From Nemopilema nomurai (Eukaryota; Cnidaria; Scyphozoa; Rhizostomeae; Rhizostomatidae): a stretch of DNA of 64,000 nt. Shown piece after piece: positions 11,867 to 24,769 of the stretch. The notes below the pieces were generated by a model. That model worked only from the letters and a program-made list of their open reading frames with translations, made no database searches and was not told where the DNA came from. The position numbers and the translations under genes are program-made. Positions within the stretch are counted from its first letter, which is position 1, and every line of letters begins with the position of its first letter. The DNA lies in assembly GCA_003864495.1 (NCBI GenBank), contig ML133443.1:1549486-1613485 (forward strand), written 5' to 3'.

Positions 11867-12479
11867 TCACCAAAATGTGTCATCTATTCTTGGTTCAGAA
11901 CTGATTCTTTGGCAAGTGAATATCACCTGTTAAATAAACAATTGGTTTTGTAAATGGCCAATTATTCGTTGAAGGAATTATGGATAATGTTTGTATCTTA
12001 GTCCTAAAATATAGACATTGTATGTAGATACACTGTACATAGAGATGTCGATGACAAAGATGTCTTTCTGGAGTGGGAATGCATTGAATAGAAACGCATG
12101 CCTAATTGGCTTCTGTACGCACCTTGCGACTTGTCGTGCCAGATTTGAACATGAAGGACGGCGTGCATGTTGTCCCTCGTGCGCATGGGCAGCTCATACT
12201 GGATGACGTCACTCCACATGCTTCGTTCACTCCAGGCATCTTGCGACAAATACCAATTGATGCTTCCGAGTCGCCATCAATCGAACTGCAACATTCTGAT
12301 TGTTCACAGTCTCTGAACGAACTGCAATACTTTACTTTGTTGGTGGCTAGCAGACTTCTGCCAGCAAGATTTGTTCGGTACGACAGTCGGTTGTTGAAAG
12401 CGTCGTGAACACTGTTTTGTGCAATGCAATCAGATGCATGTAAAAGAACAAAGAATCCCATAATCAGCTTGATTGCCAT
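11867..12479 (-). CDS. Secreted ten-cysteine peptide, copy 1 (two exons)
   Basis: Coding exons are 12123-12479 (119 codons) and 11867-11926 (19 codons plus stop), joined across a 196-nt intron with donor GTGCGT and acceptor ACAG. Residues 1-20 form a signal peptide (MAIKLIMGFFVLLHASDCIA). A polar stretch follows, perhaps a propeptide, then the cysteine domain. Exon 1 spacing is C-x5-C-x4-CC-x13-C-x9-C-x8-C-x1-C-x5-C; exon 2 adds cysteine 10 after 18 residues. This matches the prokineticin/AVIT family and the related colipase and Dickkopf C-terminal fold, apart from small loop differences. The protein lacks the N-terminal AVIT residues. A venom or signalling role is inference. If the intron is retained, the frame stops seven codons past the donor and cysteine 10 is lost. 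Second-exon substitutions are specific to this copy. Confidence 0.85.
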
Positions 12480-12546
12480 TCTGTTGTTTCAGAAATTTGA
12501 AGTAGCAAGCACTGTTACTGTTTACCAACTGATGTGTCTACAACGA

Positions 12547-12553
12547 TTTTATA
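12547..12553 (-). promoter_or_regulatory. TATA box, copy 1
   Basis: TATAAAA on the minus strand, 68 nt upstream of the ATG, implying a 5' leader of about 40 nt. The start codon context is AACAAAATGG-like, close to a good Kozak sequence. Confidence 0.75.
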
Positions 12554-13534
12554 GGTTTTGCTACTGTCTGTCGATTTCATAACCAAATTTACTTGTTTGT
12601 TGTAACTTATTTCTGTGTTATGTAACATTTACATAACAAACTGATATTTTCCCGCATGCTTTATGGACTTTCGTAGAGAGAAGGCAAGGTTTTTGAAATG
12701 GTATTTAACGCGTAAGTCGAAGCATGTTCTTGCTAGTTTGCATTGTGTCAAAAAACATAGTGGATATGGAGGTTTTTCTGGAAATAACCTGCATTTACAA
12801 GCATTTGTAAATTGTGGAAGGTGCAATCTTTTCGAGGCATTCTACAACCAACTGCGGTACTGTAGACCAACTTGGCAGCAACACCTCGGACCAAAAAGTT
12901 TGCTGCTGTGTTGGCAACAAATTGAAATGTGTATGCAGCAATTATCTACAGGTGAGAACAGCAGGTATGAAGTTGATATCCAACTATTATGTCCCAAGTC
13001 GTAATTGCATTATTGATAATAAGGCAGAGACTTTTTTAATATATTTTCACTGGGGGACGAATGACGAAACGGGTTTATTATCAGTTGAGTGTTCATTAAC
13101 ACCTTTCACATCGCCTAAAATCAAGGTTAACACAGATTTTTTTGTCACTAATTAGTTTTTGGATGATCAGGCGCCATAAAACAATCTAAAAAAACTTGGC
13201 AACATATTCACTGTTAATATAAGTTTCTAAAGTTGGTTCTGAATCACAACGATTTTTCTTTTGAAAAAATCTCCCGATTCTGGCCTTGTATCGAACTTTA
13301 AAGTTGCTACACCATCCAATGCAATTAACAACCTGCTACTCATTGTGTTTTGATTTGTTGAAGCTCTTAACTTTGACTACAATATGTTGTATGTGGAAAC
13401 ACTTATCTCTACTGTCATGCTGTCAGAGTATTCAACAACAATGACAGATAGTGGATCTTTCACTAGCCCCAAACTATTACTCGGCATATGCAAGAATTTA
13501 ATTGAGTAGTCTTTTCTCAGAGTATTACTGCTAG

Positions 13535-14000
13535 ACTTGAACCATGGAACGTTTCAAAAACAGTGCCGGAGAACTCTTTCACTTGGTCTTTTCTTTATGT
13601 TTTCATGGTGCCTTCCTGCTCAGAGTCTAGTCTTTACTCGAAGAAATTTGTGGCACTGGCGATCATTTTTTTCTAATTTTGCAATAGGGTCTCATTCTGT
13701 GCAAGCAATCGTTCAAACCATGCGTTTTTGCATGTCTCAACTCGTTAAGAGGCATCTTCTGTGGTATCAACATCGAGGGACTCATTTAAAGGAGCATTCA
13801 ATGCATTCTCTTTTTAATATGAAGTTTGTTGCTCAGCATGTGCTGATGCCAAAGACCCTGAAGGCCAAGACCAAGCAGAGAGTGTTAGCTGTTCGCTGTC
13901 ATTATAGACAACAACAGCAAGCTTAATAAGGTGTTCCGCTGTATGTTTATGTCTAATATGGTCTAGAGATATTTGCATTGAAATGCGTGGAATAGTCATG
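13535..14000 (-). pseudogene. Decayed passenger gene, fragment 1
   Basis: The minus strand encodes the motif LTLSAWSWPSGSLASAHAEQ at about 13815-13925, then further fragments toward 13540 in shifted frames. The N-terminal part seen in fragment 3 is missing here. The family is unknown. Confidence 0.6.
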
Positions 14001-14521
14001 CTTGTTTCAGCTGATGAAGTTGACAGGTTCTTAAATTAAATGCTTCTAATTTTGTTTAAAATGGAGCCAAAGACCAGTTACTTTGTAGAAAATCCATTTA
14101 AGTATCTATGGACCTGTAGTGTCAGAAAGACATTTAAATCATCCTCGAAAAGTCGATATCAGTGTACCAAACTTGTAGCACCTAGCTATTGATTCAATAG
14201 TTTGGGACACAGGAAAAAAGCAATTTTGAAAGTTGATGCATTCATTTATTTACAATTATTTAAAAAATGCCATCTCTTATCAAAAGTATTTTAATAAATA
14301 AAAAATTGTTTCTGCGAAAACTTTTATTAAAAGATAAATAAAAGCTTCATCAGTGTTTGCTGTTAAAACTTCGTGGGAATATGATAGCCACCATTTATTT
14401 TCTCGTCTCGTCTGATTTTTGATCAATCAAGAACATTCCCTAAACACTTGACGGGTTAGAGGTCCTTCTTGTGGCATTCGAAATCGCATATGAAGTGATG
14501 GAGTTCAGAGTTGCTGCCGGT

Positions 14522-15098
14522 TCACCAAAATGTGTCATCTTGTCTTGGTTCAAAACTGATTCTTTGGCAAGTGAATGTCACCTAAAAGATAAACAATTTG
14601 TTTAGTAAATTGCCAATTATTCGTTGAATCATTTGTGATGTAGATACACTGTACATAGGCATGTCTATGACAAAGATGTCTTTCTGGAATGGGAATGCAT
14701 TGAATAGAAACGCATGCCTAATTGGCTTCTGTACGCACCTTACGACTTGTCGTGCCAGATCTGAACATGAAGGACGGCGTGCATGTTGTCCCTCGTGCGC
14801 ATGGGCAGCTCATACTGGATGACGTCACTCCACATGCTTCGTTCACTCCAGGCATCTTGCGACAAATACCAATTGATGCTTCCGAGTCGCCATCAATCGA
14901 ACTGCAACATTCTGATTGTTCACAGTCTCTGAACGAACTGCAATACTTTACTTTGTTGGTGGCGGCTAGCAGACTTCTGCCAGCAAGATTTGTTCGGTAC
15001 GACAGTCGGTTGTTGAAAGCGTCGTGAACACTGTTTTGTGCAATGCAATCAGATGCATGTAAAAGAACAAAGAATCCCATAATCAGCTTGATTGCCAT
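14522..15098 (-). CDS. Secreted ten-cysteine peptide, copy 2
   Basis: Exons are 14739-15098 (120 codons) and 14522-14581, with a 157-nt intron (donor GTGCGT, acceptor TTTTAG). Exon 2 starts with a Val codon. It has one extra Ala in the Leu-Leu-Ala-Ala-Thr-Asn stretch compared with copy 1. All ten cysteines are present. A longer open frame upstream begins at a GTG, not an ATG, so the start at 15098 is preferred. Confidence 0.87.
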
Positions 15099-15165
15099 TT
15101 TGTTGTTGCAGAAATTTGAAGTAGCAAGCACTGTTACTGTTTACCAACTGATGTGTCTACAACGA

Positions 15166-15172
15166 TTTTATA
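15166..15172 (-). promoter_or_regulatory. TATA box, copy 2
   Basis: TATAAAA on the minus strand, 68 nt before the ATG. Confidence 0.75.
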
Positions 15173-15789
15173 GGTTTTGCTACTGTCTGTTGATTTCATA
15201 ACCAAATTTACTTTCTTGGTGTAACTTATTTCTGTGTTGTGTAACATTTACATAACAAATAGATTTTTCTCAGCATGGTTTATGGACTTTGGTAGAGAGA
15301 AGGCAAGGTCTTTGAAATGGTATTGAACGCGTAAGTCGAAGCCTGTTCTTGCTAGTTTGAATTATGTCAAAAGACAATGTGGATATGAAGGTATTGCTGG
15401 GAATCATCCTGCATTTATAAGCATTTGTAAATTGTGGAAGATTCAATCTTTACGAGGCATTCTACAACCAACTGCCGTGCGGTAGACCAAGTTGGCTTTA
15501 AAAAAGTGTGGACTAAGAAACTTGCTGCTGTGTTGGCAACAAATTGAAATGTGTATGCTGCAATTATTCACAGGTCAGAACAGCAGGTATGAATTTACTT
15601 TACAACAATCCTGGCCAAAAATCTTAATAGTTTTATTGATAATCAGGCAGAGCATTTATCAACAAATTTTTACTTGGGGGCAAATGACGAAAAGGGATCC
15701 AATATCAGGTGAATGTTCTTTCACTAGCCCCAAACTATTCCTCAGCATATGCAGAATTCTATATCAGTAGTCTTTTCTCAAAATATCAC

Positions 15790-16550
15790 TGCTAAGCTTG
15801 AAATCACGAAACGTTTCAAAAACGGTGTCGGAGAACTCTTTCACTTGGTCTCCTGATATACCTGCACATTTTAAGAAGGGTCTTTAACTGTTTATGAAGT
15901 CAGTTGGTGATTTGGCACAGCAAATTTTCTTTATGTTTTTTGTGATGCCATCTTGCTCAGAGTCAAGTCTTTGCTCAAAGAAGTTTGTGGCACTGGCGAT
16001 CACTTTTATTCTAAATTTTGCAATAGGGTCTCCTTCTGTGCAAGCCATCGTTCAAACAATGCGTTTTTTCCGCGTCTTGTTTCGTTAAGAGGCATCTTAT
16101 GTGGTATCAACATCGAGAGACTAATTTAAAGAAGCATCCAATTCATTCTTAATTAAATATGAAGTTTGTTGCTCAGCATGTGCTGCTGTCAAAGACCGCG
16201 AAGGCCAAGACCAAGCAGAGAGTGTTAGCTGTTTGCTGCCATTATAGACAACAACAGCAACCTTAATAGAGTTTTCCACTGTATATTTGTCTTGCTTTTC
16301 AAGAATCCTCAGCCATGGCTGACTCAAGCTTTGTTTTTCCCACAACTTAAATTTACTTGCATCAACTGCTGCTTGATGTGAATTACATCTGAAATGGTCA
16401 ATAACTTTAACAAGCTTCACCTCGGAATTATACTCACTCAATGAGCAAGATAAACAATACAATTACGTGAATGCATCTTAGCATCTTCTTCAAACTTACT
16501 GCATACCAAACACTTGGATATGCAGTAACTTGCGTGAGCGGATCTTCTCG
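15790..16550 (-). pseudogene. Decayed passenger gene, fragment 2
   Basis: A 113-codon frame (16121-16462) holds LVKVIDHFRCNSHQAAVDAS and SQPWLRILEKQDKYTVENSI, corresponding to the middle and C-terminal parts of fragment 3. It ends early, and sequence further 3' is shifted. The N-terminal third is absent. Confidence 0.6.
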
Positions 16551-16965
16551 TGTCGTTACATTCACAACTGTTTCAAAAAGGAACAATTTTTTGGGCTAAA
16601 AAACACTGTGAATGGGGCGGGGGCAAACTTAAGGAATTGAGGGTGGGGTGTTTTCCAATGTTAAAAAAGGCACTGTAATCAGGTAACATTGCATTGAATG
16701 TCGGCTTTGAACGTAACTAATTGAACGTCAATTAAAAGATACAAATTCCACGTTTTCTTATGAATTTGGGTAGTTGATTGGAAAGTATCCTCGTCATTTA
16801 AGAATAAATATTAACGTAAATCATAATCTTCAACTGGCTAATTGAACAGGGAGAGTTTCATAGAAATAACAGCATATTACTTTAATGGCGATAATTTTGG
16901 ATGTTTCCACAACATCCAAGTATTGTAAAAACATTTAATAATAAGGACAGCATCTCTTTTTACAG

Positions 16966-16997
16966 AATCTGATGAGGAACCTTTACCACAGAAGCTG
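16966..16997 (+). pseudogene. Copy of the RFC1 34-nt micro-exon (fossil 2)
   Basis: It matches RFC1 33981-34014 with substitutions. The acceptor TTTTTACAG is kept but the last bases and the GT donor are lost (CTG then ATTGG), so it can no longer be spliced as an internal exon. Its upstream flank (AATAACAGCATATTACTTTAATGG) also matches the RFC1 intron at 33880-33905. Confidence 0.85.
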
Positions 16998-17618
16998 ATT
17001 GGAGAAAAAGTAACATAATTTATAATCAATTGTGAAAAAGTATAATCTGCTTAATATGGTATAGAGCTTTTTGCAATCACATGCGTGCAAGAGTCATGCT
17101 TCTTTCGGCTGATCAAGTTGACAGATTTTTAAATTTAAAGCTTCTAATTCTCATTAAAAATGGGGGCAATGACCAGCTTCTTGGTAGAAAATCCATTTTA
17201 CTATCTATGGACCTGTAGTGTCTGGAAGACATTCAAATCATCCACGAAAAGTTGAAGTCAGTTTACCAAACTTGTAGTACCTAGCTACTGATTCAATAGT
17301 TTGAGACACAGGAAGAAAGCAACTTTGGAAGTTGATGCATTCATTTATTTACAATTATTTACAAAATGACATCTCTTATGAAAAGGTATTTTAATGAAAA
17401 AAGTGTTTGTGCGAAAACGTTTATTGAAACAAAAATAAAAGCTGCATCAGTGTTTGCTGTTAAAACTTCGTGTGAATGTAATAACAAACAATTATTTTCT
17501 CGTCTCGTCTGATTCTCGATCAATCAAGAACAGTCTCTAAAAACTTCACGGGTGAGAGGTCCTTGTTGTGGCATTTGAAATCGCATATGAAGTAATGGAG
17601 TTGAGAGTTGCTGCTGGT

Positions 17619-18192
17619 TCACCAAAACGTGTCATCTTCTCTTGGTTCAAAACTGATTCTTTGGCAAGTGAATATCATCTAAAAGATAAACAATTTGTTA
17701 TGTAAATTGCCAATTATTCGTTGAATCATTTGTGATGTAGATACACTGTACATAGGCATGTCTATGACAAAGATGTTTTTCTGGAATGGGGATGCATTGA
17801 ATAGAAACGCATGCCTAATTGGCTCCTGTACGCACCTTACGACTTGTCATGCCAGATCTGAACATGAAGGACGGCGTGCATGTTGTCCCTCGTGCGCATG
17901 GGCAGCTCATACTGGATGACGTCACTCCACATGCTTCGTTCACTCCAGGCATCTTGCGACAAATACCAATTGATGCTTCCGAGTCGCCATCAATCGAACT
18001 GCAACATTCTGATTGTTCACAGTCTCTGAACGAACTGCAATACTTTACTTTGTTGGTGGCTAGCAGACTTCTGCCAGCAAGATTTGTTCGGTACGACAGT
18101 CGGTTGTTGAAAGCGTCGTGAACACTGTTTTGTGCAATGCAATCAGATGCATGTAAAAGAACAAAGAATCCCATAATCAGCTTGATTGCCAT
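17619..18192 (-). CDS. Secreted ten-cysteine peptide, copy 3
   Basis: Exons are 17836-18192 (119 codons) and 17619-17678, with a 157-nt intron. Near the end of exon 1 it carries Met instead of Thr, from the single base change also seen in copy 6. Exon 2 begins with Met instead of Val and has a Glu where several copies have Gln. The ten-cysteine frame is intact. Confidence 0.87.
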
Positions 18193-18259
18193 TTTGTTGT
18201 TGCAGAAATTTGAAGTAGCAAGCACTGTTACTGTTTACCAACTGATGTGTCTACAACGA

Positions 18260-18266
18260 TTTTATA
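18260..18266 (-). promoter_or_regulatory. TATA box, copy 3
   Basis: TATAAAA on the minus strand, 68 nt before the ATG. The base run just upstream differs from the other copies by one substitution. Confidence 0.75.
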
Positions 18267-18839
18267 GTTTTTGCTACTGTCTGTCGATTTCATAACCAAA
18301 TTTACTTTCTTGGTGTAACTTATTTCTGTGTTGTGTAACATTTATATAACAAACAGATATTTTCCCACATGGTTTATGGACTTTGGTAGAGAGAAGGCAA
18401 GGTCTTTAAAATGGCATTGAATGCGTAAGTCGAAGCCTGTTCTTGCTAGTTGGAATTATGTCAAAGAACAAAGTGGATATGAAGGTATTGCTGGGAATCA
18501 TCCTGCATTTACAAGCATTTGAAAATTGTGGAAAGTGCAATCTTTACGCGGCATTCTGCAACCAACTGCAGTACTGTAGACGAACTTTGCAGCAACACCT
18601 CGGACCAAAAATTTTGTTGCTGTGTTGGCAACAAAATGAAATGTGAATGCAGGAAATATTTACATGCGATGACAGCAGGTATGAATTTACTATCCAATTA
18701 TAAGGTTCAAAAATTGTAATGATTTTATTGATAATAAGGCAGTGCCTTTTTAGCAAGTTTTTATTTTGGGGGAGGGGGGCGCAAATGAAGAAAAGGGATC
18801 CAATATCAGGTAAATGTTCTTTCACTAGCCTCATAATAG

Positions 18840-19667
18840 TCAAATAGGGTCTCATTCTGTGCAAGCAATCGTTCAAACCATGCATTTTTTGTATGTTTCA
18901 ATTCGTTAAGAGGCATCTTGTGTGGTATCAACATCGAGAGACTCATTTAAAGGAGCATCCAATGCATTCTCATTGAAATATGAAGTTTGTTGCTCAGCAT
19001 GTGCTGCTGGCAAAGACCGTGAAGGCCAAGACCAAGCAGAGAGTGTTAGCTGTTTGCTGTCATTATAGACATCAACAGCAAGCGTAATAGAGTTTTCCAC
19101 TGTATATTTGTCTTGCTTTTCAAGATTCCTCAGCCATGGCTGACTCAAGCTTTGTTTTTCCTATAACTCCGTAAATTTACTTGCATCAACTGCTGCTTGA
19201 TGTGCATTACTGCTTAAACGGTCCATAACTTTTACAAGCTTCTCCTCGCAGTCATATCTCACTCTATGAGCGAGATAAACAATACTATTACGTGAATGTA
19301 TTTTAGCATCTTCTTCAAACTTACTGCATACCAAACACTTGGATATGCAATAACTTGCGTGAGCCGACCTTCTAGTGGTAAACGAATGTCCTTTCCCACT
19401 TTCTCTTGTATTTTGCTCTCATCTAGAATGTATCCTAAGTAACATGTTGCAGATATTACCTTTCCTGTAAGTTGACTGTCAATACAATCAATGTCGTTTA
19501 TGCTACTTGGTGACGATTCTGACAGTTGTTCATCTTTCTTTTCCAATTTTTCTTTATCAGCATCTCCCGTTCCTTTGCTGACAATATAGGTATGCTTCTG
19601 ACATTTTGTTTCGTTTTCCTCTGCCTCTACACTGCTCTTCTTTTGCAAATACACTTTACGTGGCATG
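18840..19667 (-). pseudogene. Passenger gene, most complete copy (fragment 3)
   Basis: The frame opens at 19666 (MPRKVYLQKKSSVEAEE...) and runs 135 codons through a polar, acidic-basic region to about 19330. It must then shift frame to continue as CLVCSKFEEDAKIHSRNS, VKVMDRLSSNAHQAAVDAS and the C-terminal LTLSAWSWPSRSLPAAHAEQ (about 18970-19050). A C-x2-C pair followed by late histidines (His-x4-His in sister copies) suggests a zinc finger such as those in transposase-derived proteins. I do not recognise the family. The frameshift, or an unrecognised intron, makes pseudogene the safer call; a functional parent is probably elsewhere. Confidence 0.55.
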
Positions 19668-20419
19668 TTTAGCAGCAGTTTGATCAGTTCAATTCAAGTC
19701 ACGAAAACATGAGTTATACAAAATGCTTGATTAGAACGGCTTCGAAAAGAAGGCGAGCACGTGTCTAAACTAAAAACTACTAAATTGAAAAATTTCTAAA
19801 TATCTCGCGATTTGTGATGATTTTTAAAAACAATTAAAATCTCTAAAAGTAAATTTACAACTAACAACGCACTAGGTCAAACAACTGTTCGAGTCACATC
19901 AATTCTCATTTGATGTATTGTTCAAATCTATTGGACACTGAAATCGTGTTTTTTAAAACAAAGACAATACACAAACTTATGACTTTGTCACCTTTATGTA
20001 GCTGCCTCAAATATTGACATTATTTTAGTAATTAGTTTTGTGTTTCTAAGAATTCTTTTCGAAAAGTTGAAGTCAGTATTCCGAATTGTAGTACCTAGTT
20101 ATTGATTCAATAGTTTGAAACACAGGAAGAAACGAACTTTGAAAGTTGATGCATTCATTTATTTACAATTATTTACAAAATGCCATCTCTTATCAAAGGT
20201 ACTTTAATAAAAAAATTGTTTCTGAGAAAACGTTTGTTAAAACAAAAATAAAAGCTGCATCAGTGTTTGCTGTTAAAACTTCATGGGAATATCATAGCCA
20301 CCATTTCTTTTCTCGTCTCGTCTGATTCTCGATCAATCAAAAAGATTCCCTAAACACTTGACGGGTGAGAGGTCCTTCTTTTGGCATATGAAATGATGGA
20401 GTTGAGAGTTGCTGCTGGT

Positions 20420-20996
20420 TCACCAAAACGTGTCATCTTGTCTTGGTTCAAAACTGATTCTTTGGCAAGTGAACATCATCTAAAAGATAAACAATTTGTT
20501 TAGTAAATTGCCAATTATTCGTTGAATCATTTGTGATGTAGATACACTGTACATAGGCATGTCTATGACAAAGATGTCTTTCTGGAATGGGAATGCATTG
20601 AATAGAAACGCATGCCTAAATGGCTTCTGTACGCACCTTACGACTTGTCGTGCCAGATCTGAACATGAAGGACGGCGTGCATGTTGTCCCTCGTGCGCAT
20701 GGGCAGCTCATACTGGATGACGTCACTCCACATGCTTCGTTCACTCCAGGCATCTTGCGACAAATACCAATTGATGCTTCCGAGTCGCCATCAATCGAAC
20801 TGCAACATTCTGATTGTTCACAGTCTCTGAACGAACTGCAATACTTTACTTTGTTGGTGGTGGCTAGCAGACTTCTGCCAGCAAGATTTGTTCGGTACGA
20901 CAGTCGGTTGTTGAAAGCGTCGTGAACACTGTTTTGTGCAATGCAATCAGATGCATGTAAAAGAACAAAGAATCCCATAATCAGCTTGATTGCCAT
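20420..20996 (-). CDS. Secreted ten-cysteine peptide, copy 4
   Basis: Exons are 20637-20996 (120 codons) and 20420-20479, with a 157-nt intron. The indel site has a Thr (Leu-Leu-Ala-Thr-Thr-Asn) where copies 2, 6, 7 and 8 have an extra Ala. Exon 2 starts with Met. All ten cysteines are in place. Confidence 0.87.
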
Positions 20997-21063
20997 TTTG
21001 TTGTTGCAGAAATTTGAAGTAGCAAGCACTGTTACTGTTTACCAACTGATGTGTCTACAACGA

Positions 21064-21070
21064 TTTTATA
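21064..21070 (-). promoter_or_regulatory. TATA box, copy 4
   Basis: TATAAAA on the minus strand, 68 nt before the ATG. Confidence 0.75.
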
Positions 21071-21699
21071 GGTTTTGCTACTGTCTGTTGATTTCATAAC
21101 CAAATTTACTTTCTTGTTGTAACTTATTTCTGTGTTGTATAACATTTATATAACAAACATATATTTTCCCACATGGTTTATGGACTTTGGTAGAGAGAAG
21201 GCAAGTGCTTTGAAATGGTATTGAACGCGTAAGTCGAAGCCTGTTCTTGCTAGTTGGAATTATGTCAAAGAACAAAGTGGATATGAAGGTATTGCTGGGA
21301 ATCATCCTGCATTTACAAGCATTTGTAAATTGTGGAAAGTGCAATCTTTACGCGGCATTCTGCAACCAACTGCGGTACTGTAGACGAACTTTGCAGCAAC
21401 ACCTCGGACCAAAAATTTTGTTGCTGTGTTGGCAACAAATTGAAATGTGAATGCAGGAAATATTTACATGCGACGACAGCAGGTATGAATTTATTATCCT
21501 ATTATAAGATTCAAAAATTGTAATGATTTTATTGATAATAAGGCAGTGCCTTTTTAGCAAGTTTTTATTTTGGGGGAGGGGGGCGCAAATGAAGAAAAGG
21601 GATCCAATATCAGGTAAATGTTCTTTCACTAGCCCCAAACTATTCTTCAGCATATGCAGAATTCTTTATCAGTAGTTTTTCTTCAAAATATCACTGCTA

Positions 21700-22745
21700 A
21701 GCTTGAAATAATGAAACGTTTCAAAAACGGTGTCGAAGAACTCTTTCACTTGGTCTCCTGATATACCTGCACATTTTAAGAAGGGTCTTTAACTGTTTAT
21801 GAAGTCAGTTGGTGATTTGGCACAGCAAATTTTCTTTATGTTTTTTGTGATGCCATCTTGCTCAGAGTCAAGTCTTTGCTCAAAGAAGTTTGTGGCACTG
21901 GCGATCACTTTTATTCTAAATTTTGCAATAGGGTCTCATTCTGTGCAAGCCATCGTTCAAACAATGCGTTTTTTGCATGTCTCAATTCGTTAAGAGGCAT
22001 CTTATGTGGTATCAACATCGAGAGACTCATTTAAAGGAGCATCCAATGCATTCTCATTGAAATATGAAGTTTGTTGCTCAGCATGTGCTGCTGGCAAAGA
22101 CCGTGAAGGCCAAGACCAAGCAGAGAGTGTTAGCTGTTTGCTGTCATTATAGACATCAACAGCAAGCGTAATAGAGTTTTCCACTGTATATTTGTCTTGC
22201 TTTTTCTCAGTCATGGCTGACTCAAGCTTTGTTTTTCCCACAACTTAAATTTACTTACATCAACTGCTGCTTGATGTACATTACATCTGAAATGGTCAAT
22301 AATTTTGACAAGCTTCTCCTCGGAATTACATCTCATTCTATAAGCAAGATAAACAATATCATTACGGGAATGTTTCTTAGCATCTTCTTTAAAATTACTG
22401 GATATCAAACACTTGGGTACGGGTCGTTTCCATGAGCCCTTCTTCTAGTGGTAGACAGAAAAAAGGCCTTTCCCACTTTCTCTTGTATTTTGCTCATATC
22501 CAGAATGTATCCTAGGCAACCTGTTGCAGATTTTACCTTTCCTGTAAGTTGACTGTCAATACAATCAATGTCGTTTATGCTACTTGGTGACGATTCTGAC
22601 AGTTGTTCATCTTTGTTTTCCAATTTTCTTTATCAGCATCTCCCGTTCCTTTGCTGAGAAATTGGGTAAGCTTCTGACATTTTGTTGCGCTTTCCTCTGC
22701 CTCTACACTGTTCTTCTTTTGCAAGTACACTTAAACGTGGCATGT
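21700..22745 (-). pseudogene. Decayed passenger gene, fragment 4
   Basis: It has the same parts as fragment 3 in the same order: the start region near 22740, the serine-rich NDIDCIDSQLTGKVKSATG region at 22405-22623, the SKF..DAKKHSRNDIVYLAY region at 22211-22408, and the C-terminal region at 22002-22241. The start is broken by a base change and insertion after MPR, and the downstream parts lie in different frames, so it is more damaged than fragment 3. Confidence 0.65.
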
Positions 22746-23511
22746 TTAGCAGTAGTTTGATCAGTTCAATTCAAGTCACGAAAAATTGAATTATATAAAA
22801 TGCTTGATTACAAGGGCCTCGAAAAGAAGGCGAGCACGTGTCTAAACTAAAAACTACTAAATTGAAAAATTTCTAAATATCTCGCGATTTGTGATGATTT
22901 TTAAAAACAATTAAAATCTCTAAAAGTAAATTTACGACTAACAACGCACTAGGTCAAACAACTGTTCTAGTAACATAAATTCTCATTTGAGGTATTGTTC
23001 AAATCTATTGGACCCTGAAATCATGTTTTTTAAAACAAAGACAATACAAAAACTTATGACTTTGTCACCTTTATGTAGCTGCCTCAAATATTGACATTAT
23101 TTTTGTAATTAGTTTTGTGTTTCTAAGAATTCTTTTCGAAAAGTTGAAGTCAGTATTCCAAACTTGTAGTACCTAGTCATTGATTCAATAGTTTGAAACA
23201 CAGAAAGAAACGAACTTTGAAAGTTGATGCATTCATTTATTTACAATTATTTACAAAATGCCATCTCTTATCAAAGGTACTTTAGTAAAAAAAAATTGTT
23301 TCTGAGAAAACGTTTGTTAAAACAAAAGTAAAAGCTGCATCAGTGTTTGCTGTTAAAACTTCGTGGGAATATGATAGCCACCATTTATTTTCTCGTCTCG
23401 TCTGATTTTTGATCAATCAAGAACATTCCCTAAACACTTGACGGGTTAGAGGTCCTTCTTGTGGCATTCGAAATCGCATATGAAGTAATGGAGTTCAGAG
23501 TTGTTGCCGGT

Positions 23512-24085
23512 TCACCAAAATGTGTCATCTTGTCTTGGTTCAAAACTGATTCTTTGGCAAGTGAACATCACCTAAAAGATAAACAATTTGTTTAGTAAAT
23601 TGCCAATTATTCGTTGAATCATTTGTGGTGTACATACACTGTACATAGGCATGTCTATGAGAAAGATGTCTTTCTGGAGTGGGAATGCATTGAATAGAAA
23701 CGCATGCCTAATTGGCTTCTGTACGCACCTTACGACTAGTCGTGCCAGATCTGAACATGAAGGACGGCGTGCATGTTGTCCCTCGTGCGCATGGGCAGCT
23801 CATACTGGATGACGTCACTCCACATGCTTCGTTCACTCCAGGCATCTTGCGACAAATACCAATTGATGCTTCCGAGTCGCCATCAATCGAACTGCAACAT
23901 TCTGATTGTTCACAGTCTCTGAACGAACTGCAATACTTTACTTTGTTGGTGGCTAGCAGACTTCTGCCAGCAAGATTTGTTCGGTACGACAGTCGGTTGT
24001 TGAAAGCGTCGTGAACACTGTTTTGTGCAATGCAATCAGATGCATGTAAAAGAACAAAGAATCCCATAATCAGCTTGATTGCCAT
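23512..24085 (-). CDS. Secreted ten-cysteine peptide, copy 5
   Basis: Exons are 23729-24085 (119 codons) and 23512-23571, with a 157-nt intron. Exon 2 starts with Val. It uses the short Leu-Leu-Ala-Thr-Asn form shared with copies 1 and 3. The frame is intact. Confidence 0.87.
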
Positions 24086-24152
24086 TTTGTTGTTTCAGAA
24101 ATTTGAAGTAGTAAGCACTGTTACTGTTTACCAACTGATGTGTCTACAACGA

Positions 24153-24159
24153 TTTTATA
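24153..24159 (-). promoter_or_regulatory. TATA box, copy 5
   Basis: TATAAAA on the minus strand, 68 nt before the ATG. Confidence 0.75.
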
Positions 24160-24769
24160 GATTTTGCTACTGTGTGTTGATTTCATAACCAAATTTACTT
24201 TCTTGGTGTAACTTATTTCTGTGTTATGTAACATTTACATAACAAATAGATTTTTCTCAGCATGGTTTATGGACTTTGGTAGAGAGAAGGCAAGGTTTTT
24301 GAAATGGTATTGAACGCGTAAGTCGAAGCCTGTTCTTGCTAGTTTGAATTATGTCAAAAGACAATGTGTATATGGAGGTTTTTCTGGAAATAATCCTGCA
24401 TTTACAAGCATTTGTAAATTGTGGAAGGTGCAATCTTCACCAGGCATTCTACAACCAGTTGCTTACGGTAGACCATGTTGGCATCAAAAAGTGTGGCCTA
24501 AGAAACTTGTTTCTGTGTTGGCCAGAAATTGAAATGTGTATGCTGCAATTATTTACAGGCAATAACAGCAGGTATGAATATTAATATCCAACTATTAGGT
24601 CCAAAAATCTAAAACGTTTTATTGATAATCAGGCAGAGCCTTTCTTGACAAATTTTTGCTAGGTGGCAAATGATGAAAAAGGATCAAATATCAGGTGAGT
24701 GTTCTTTCCCTAGCCCCCAACTATTCCTCAGCATATGCAGAATTCTATATTAATAGTCTTTCTTCAAAA

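Noticed and set aside
15098..15131. Longer N-terminus for the peptide, beginning 11 codons upstream of the ATG
   Set aside because: The upstream codon is GTG, lies within the 5' leader and would bury the signal peptide. The ATG at the signal peptide has a good context.
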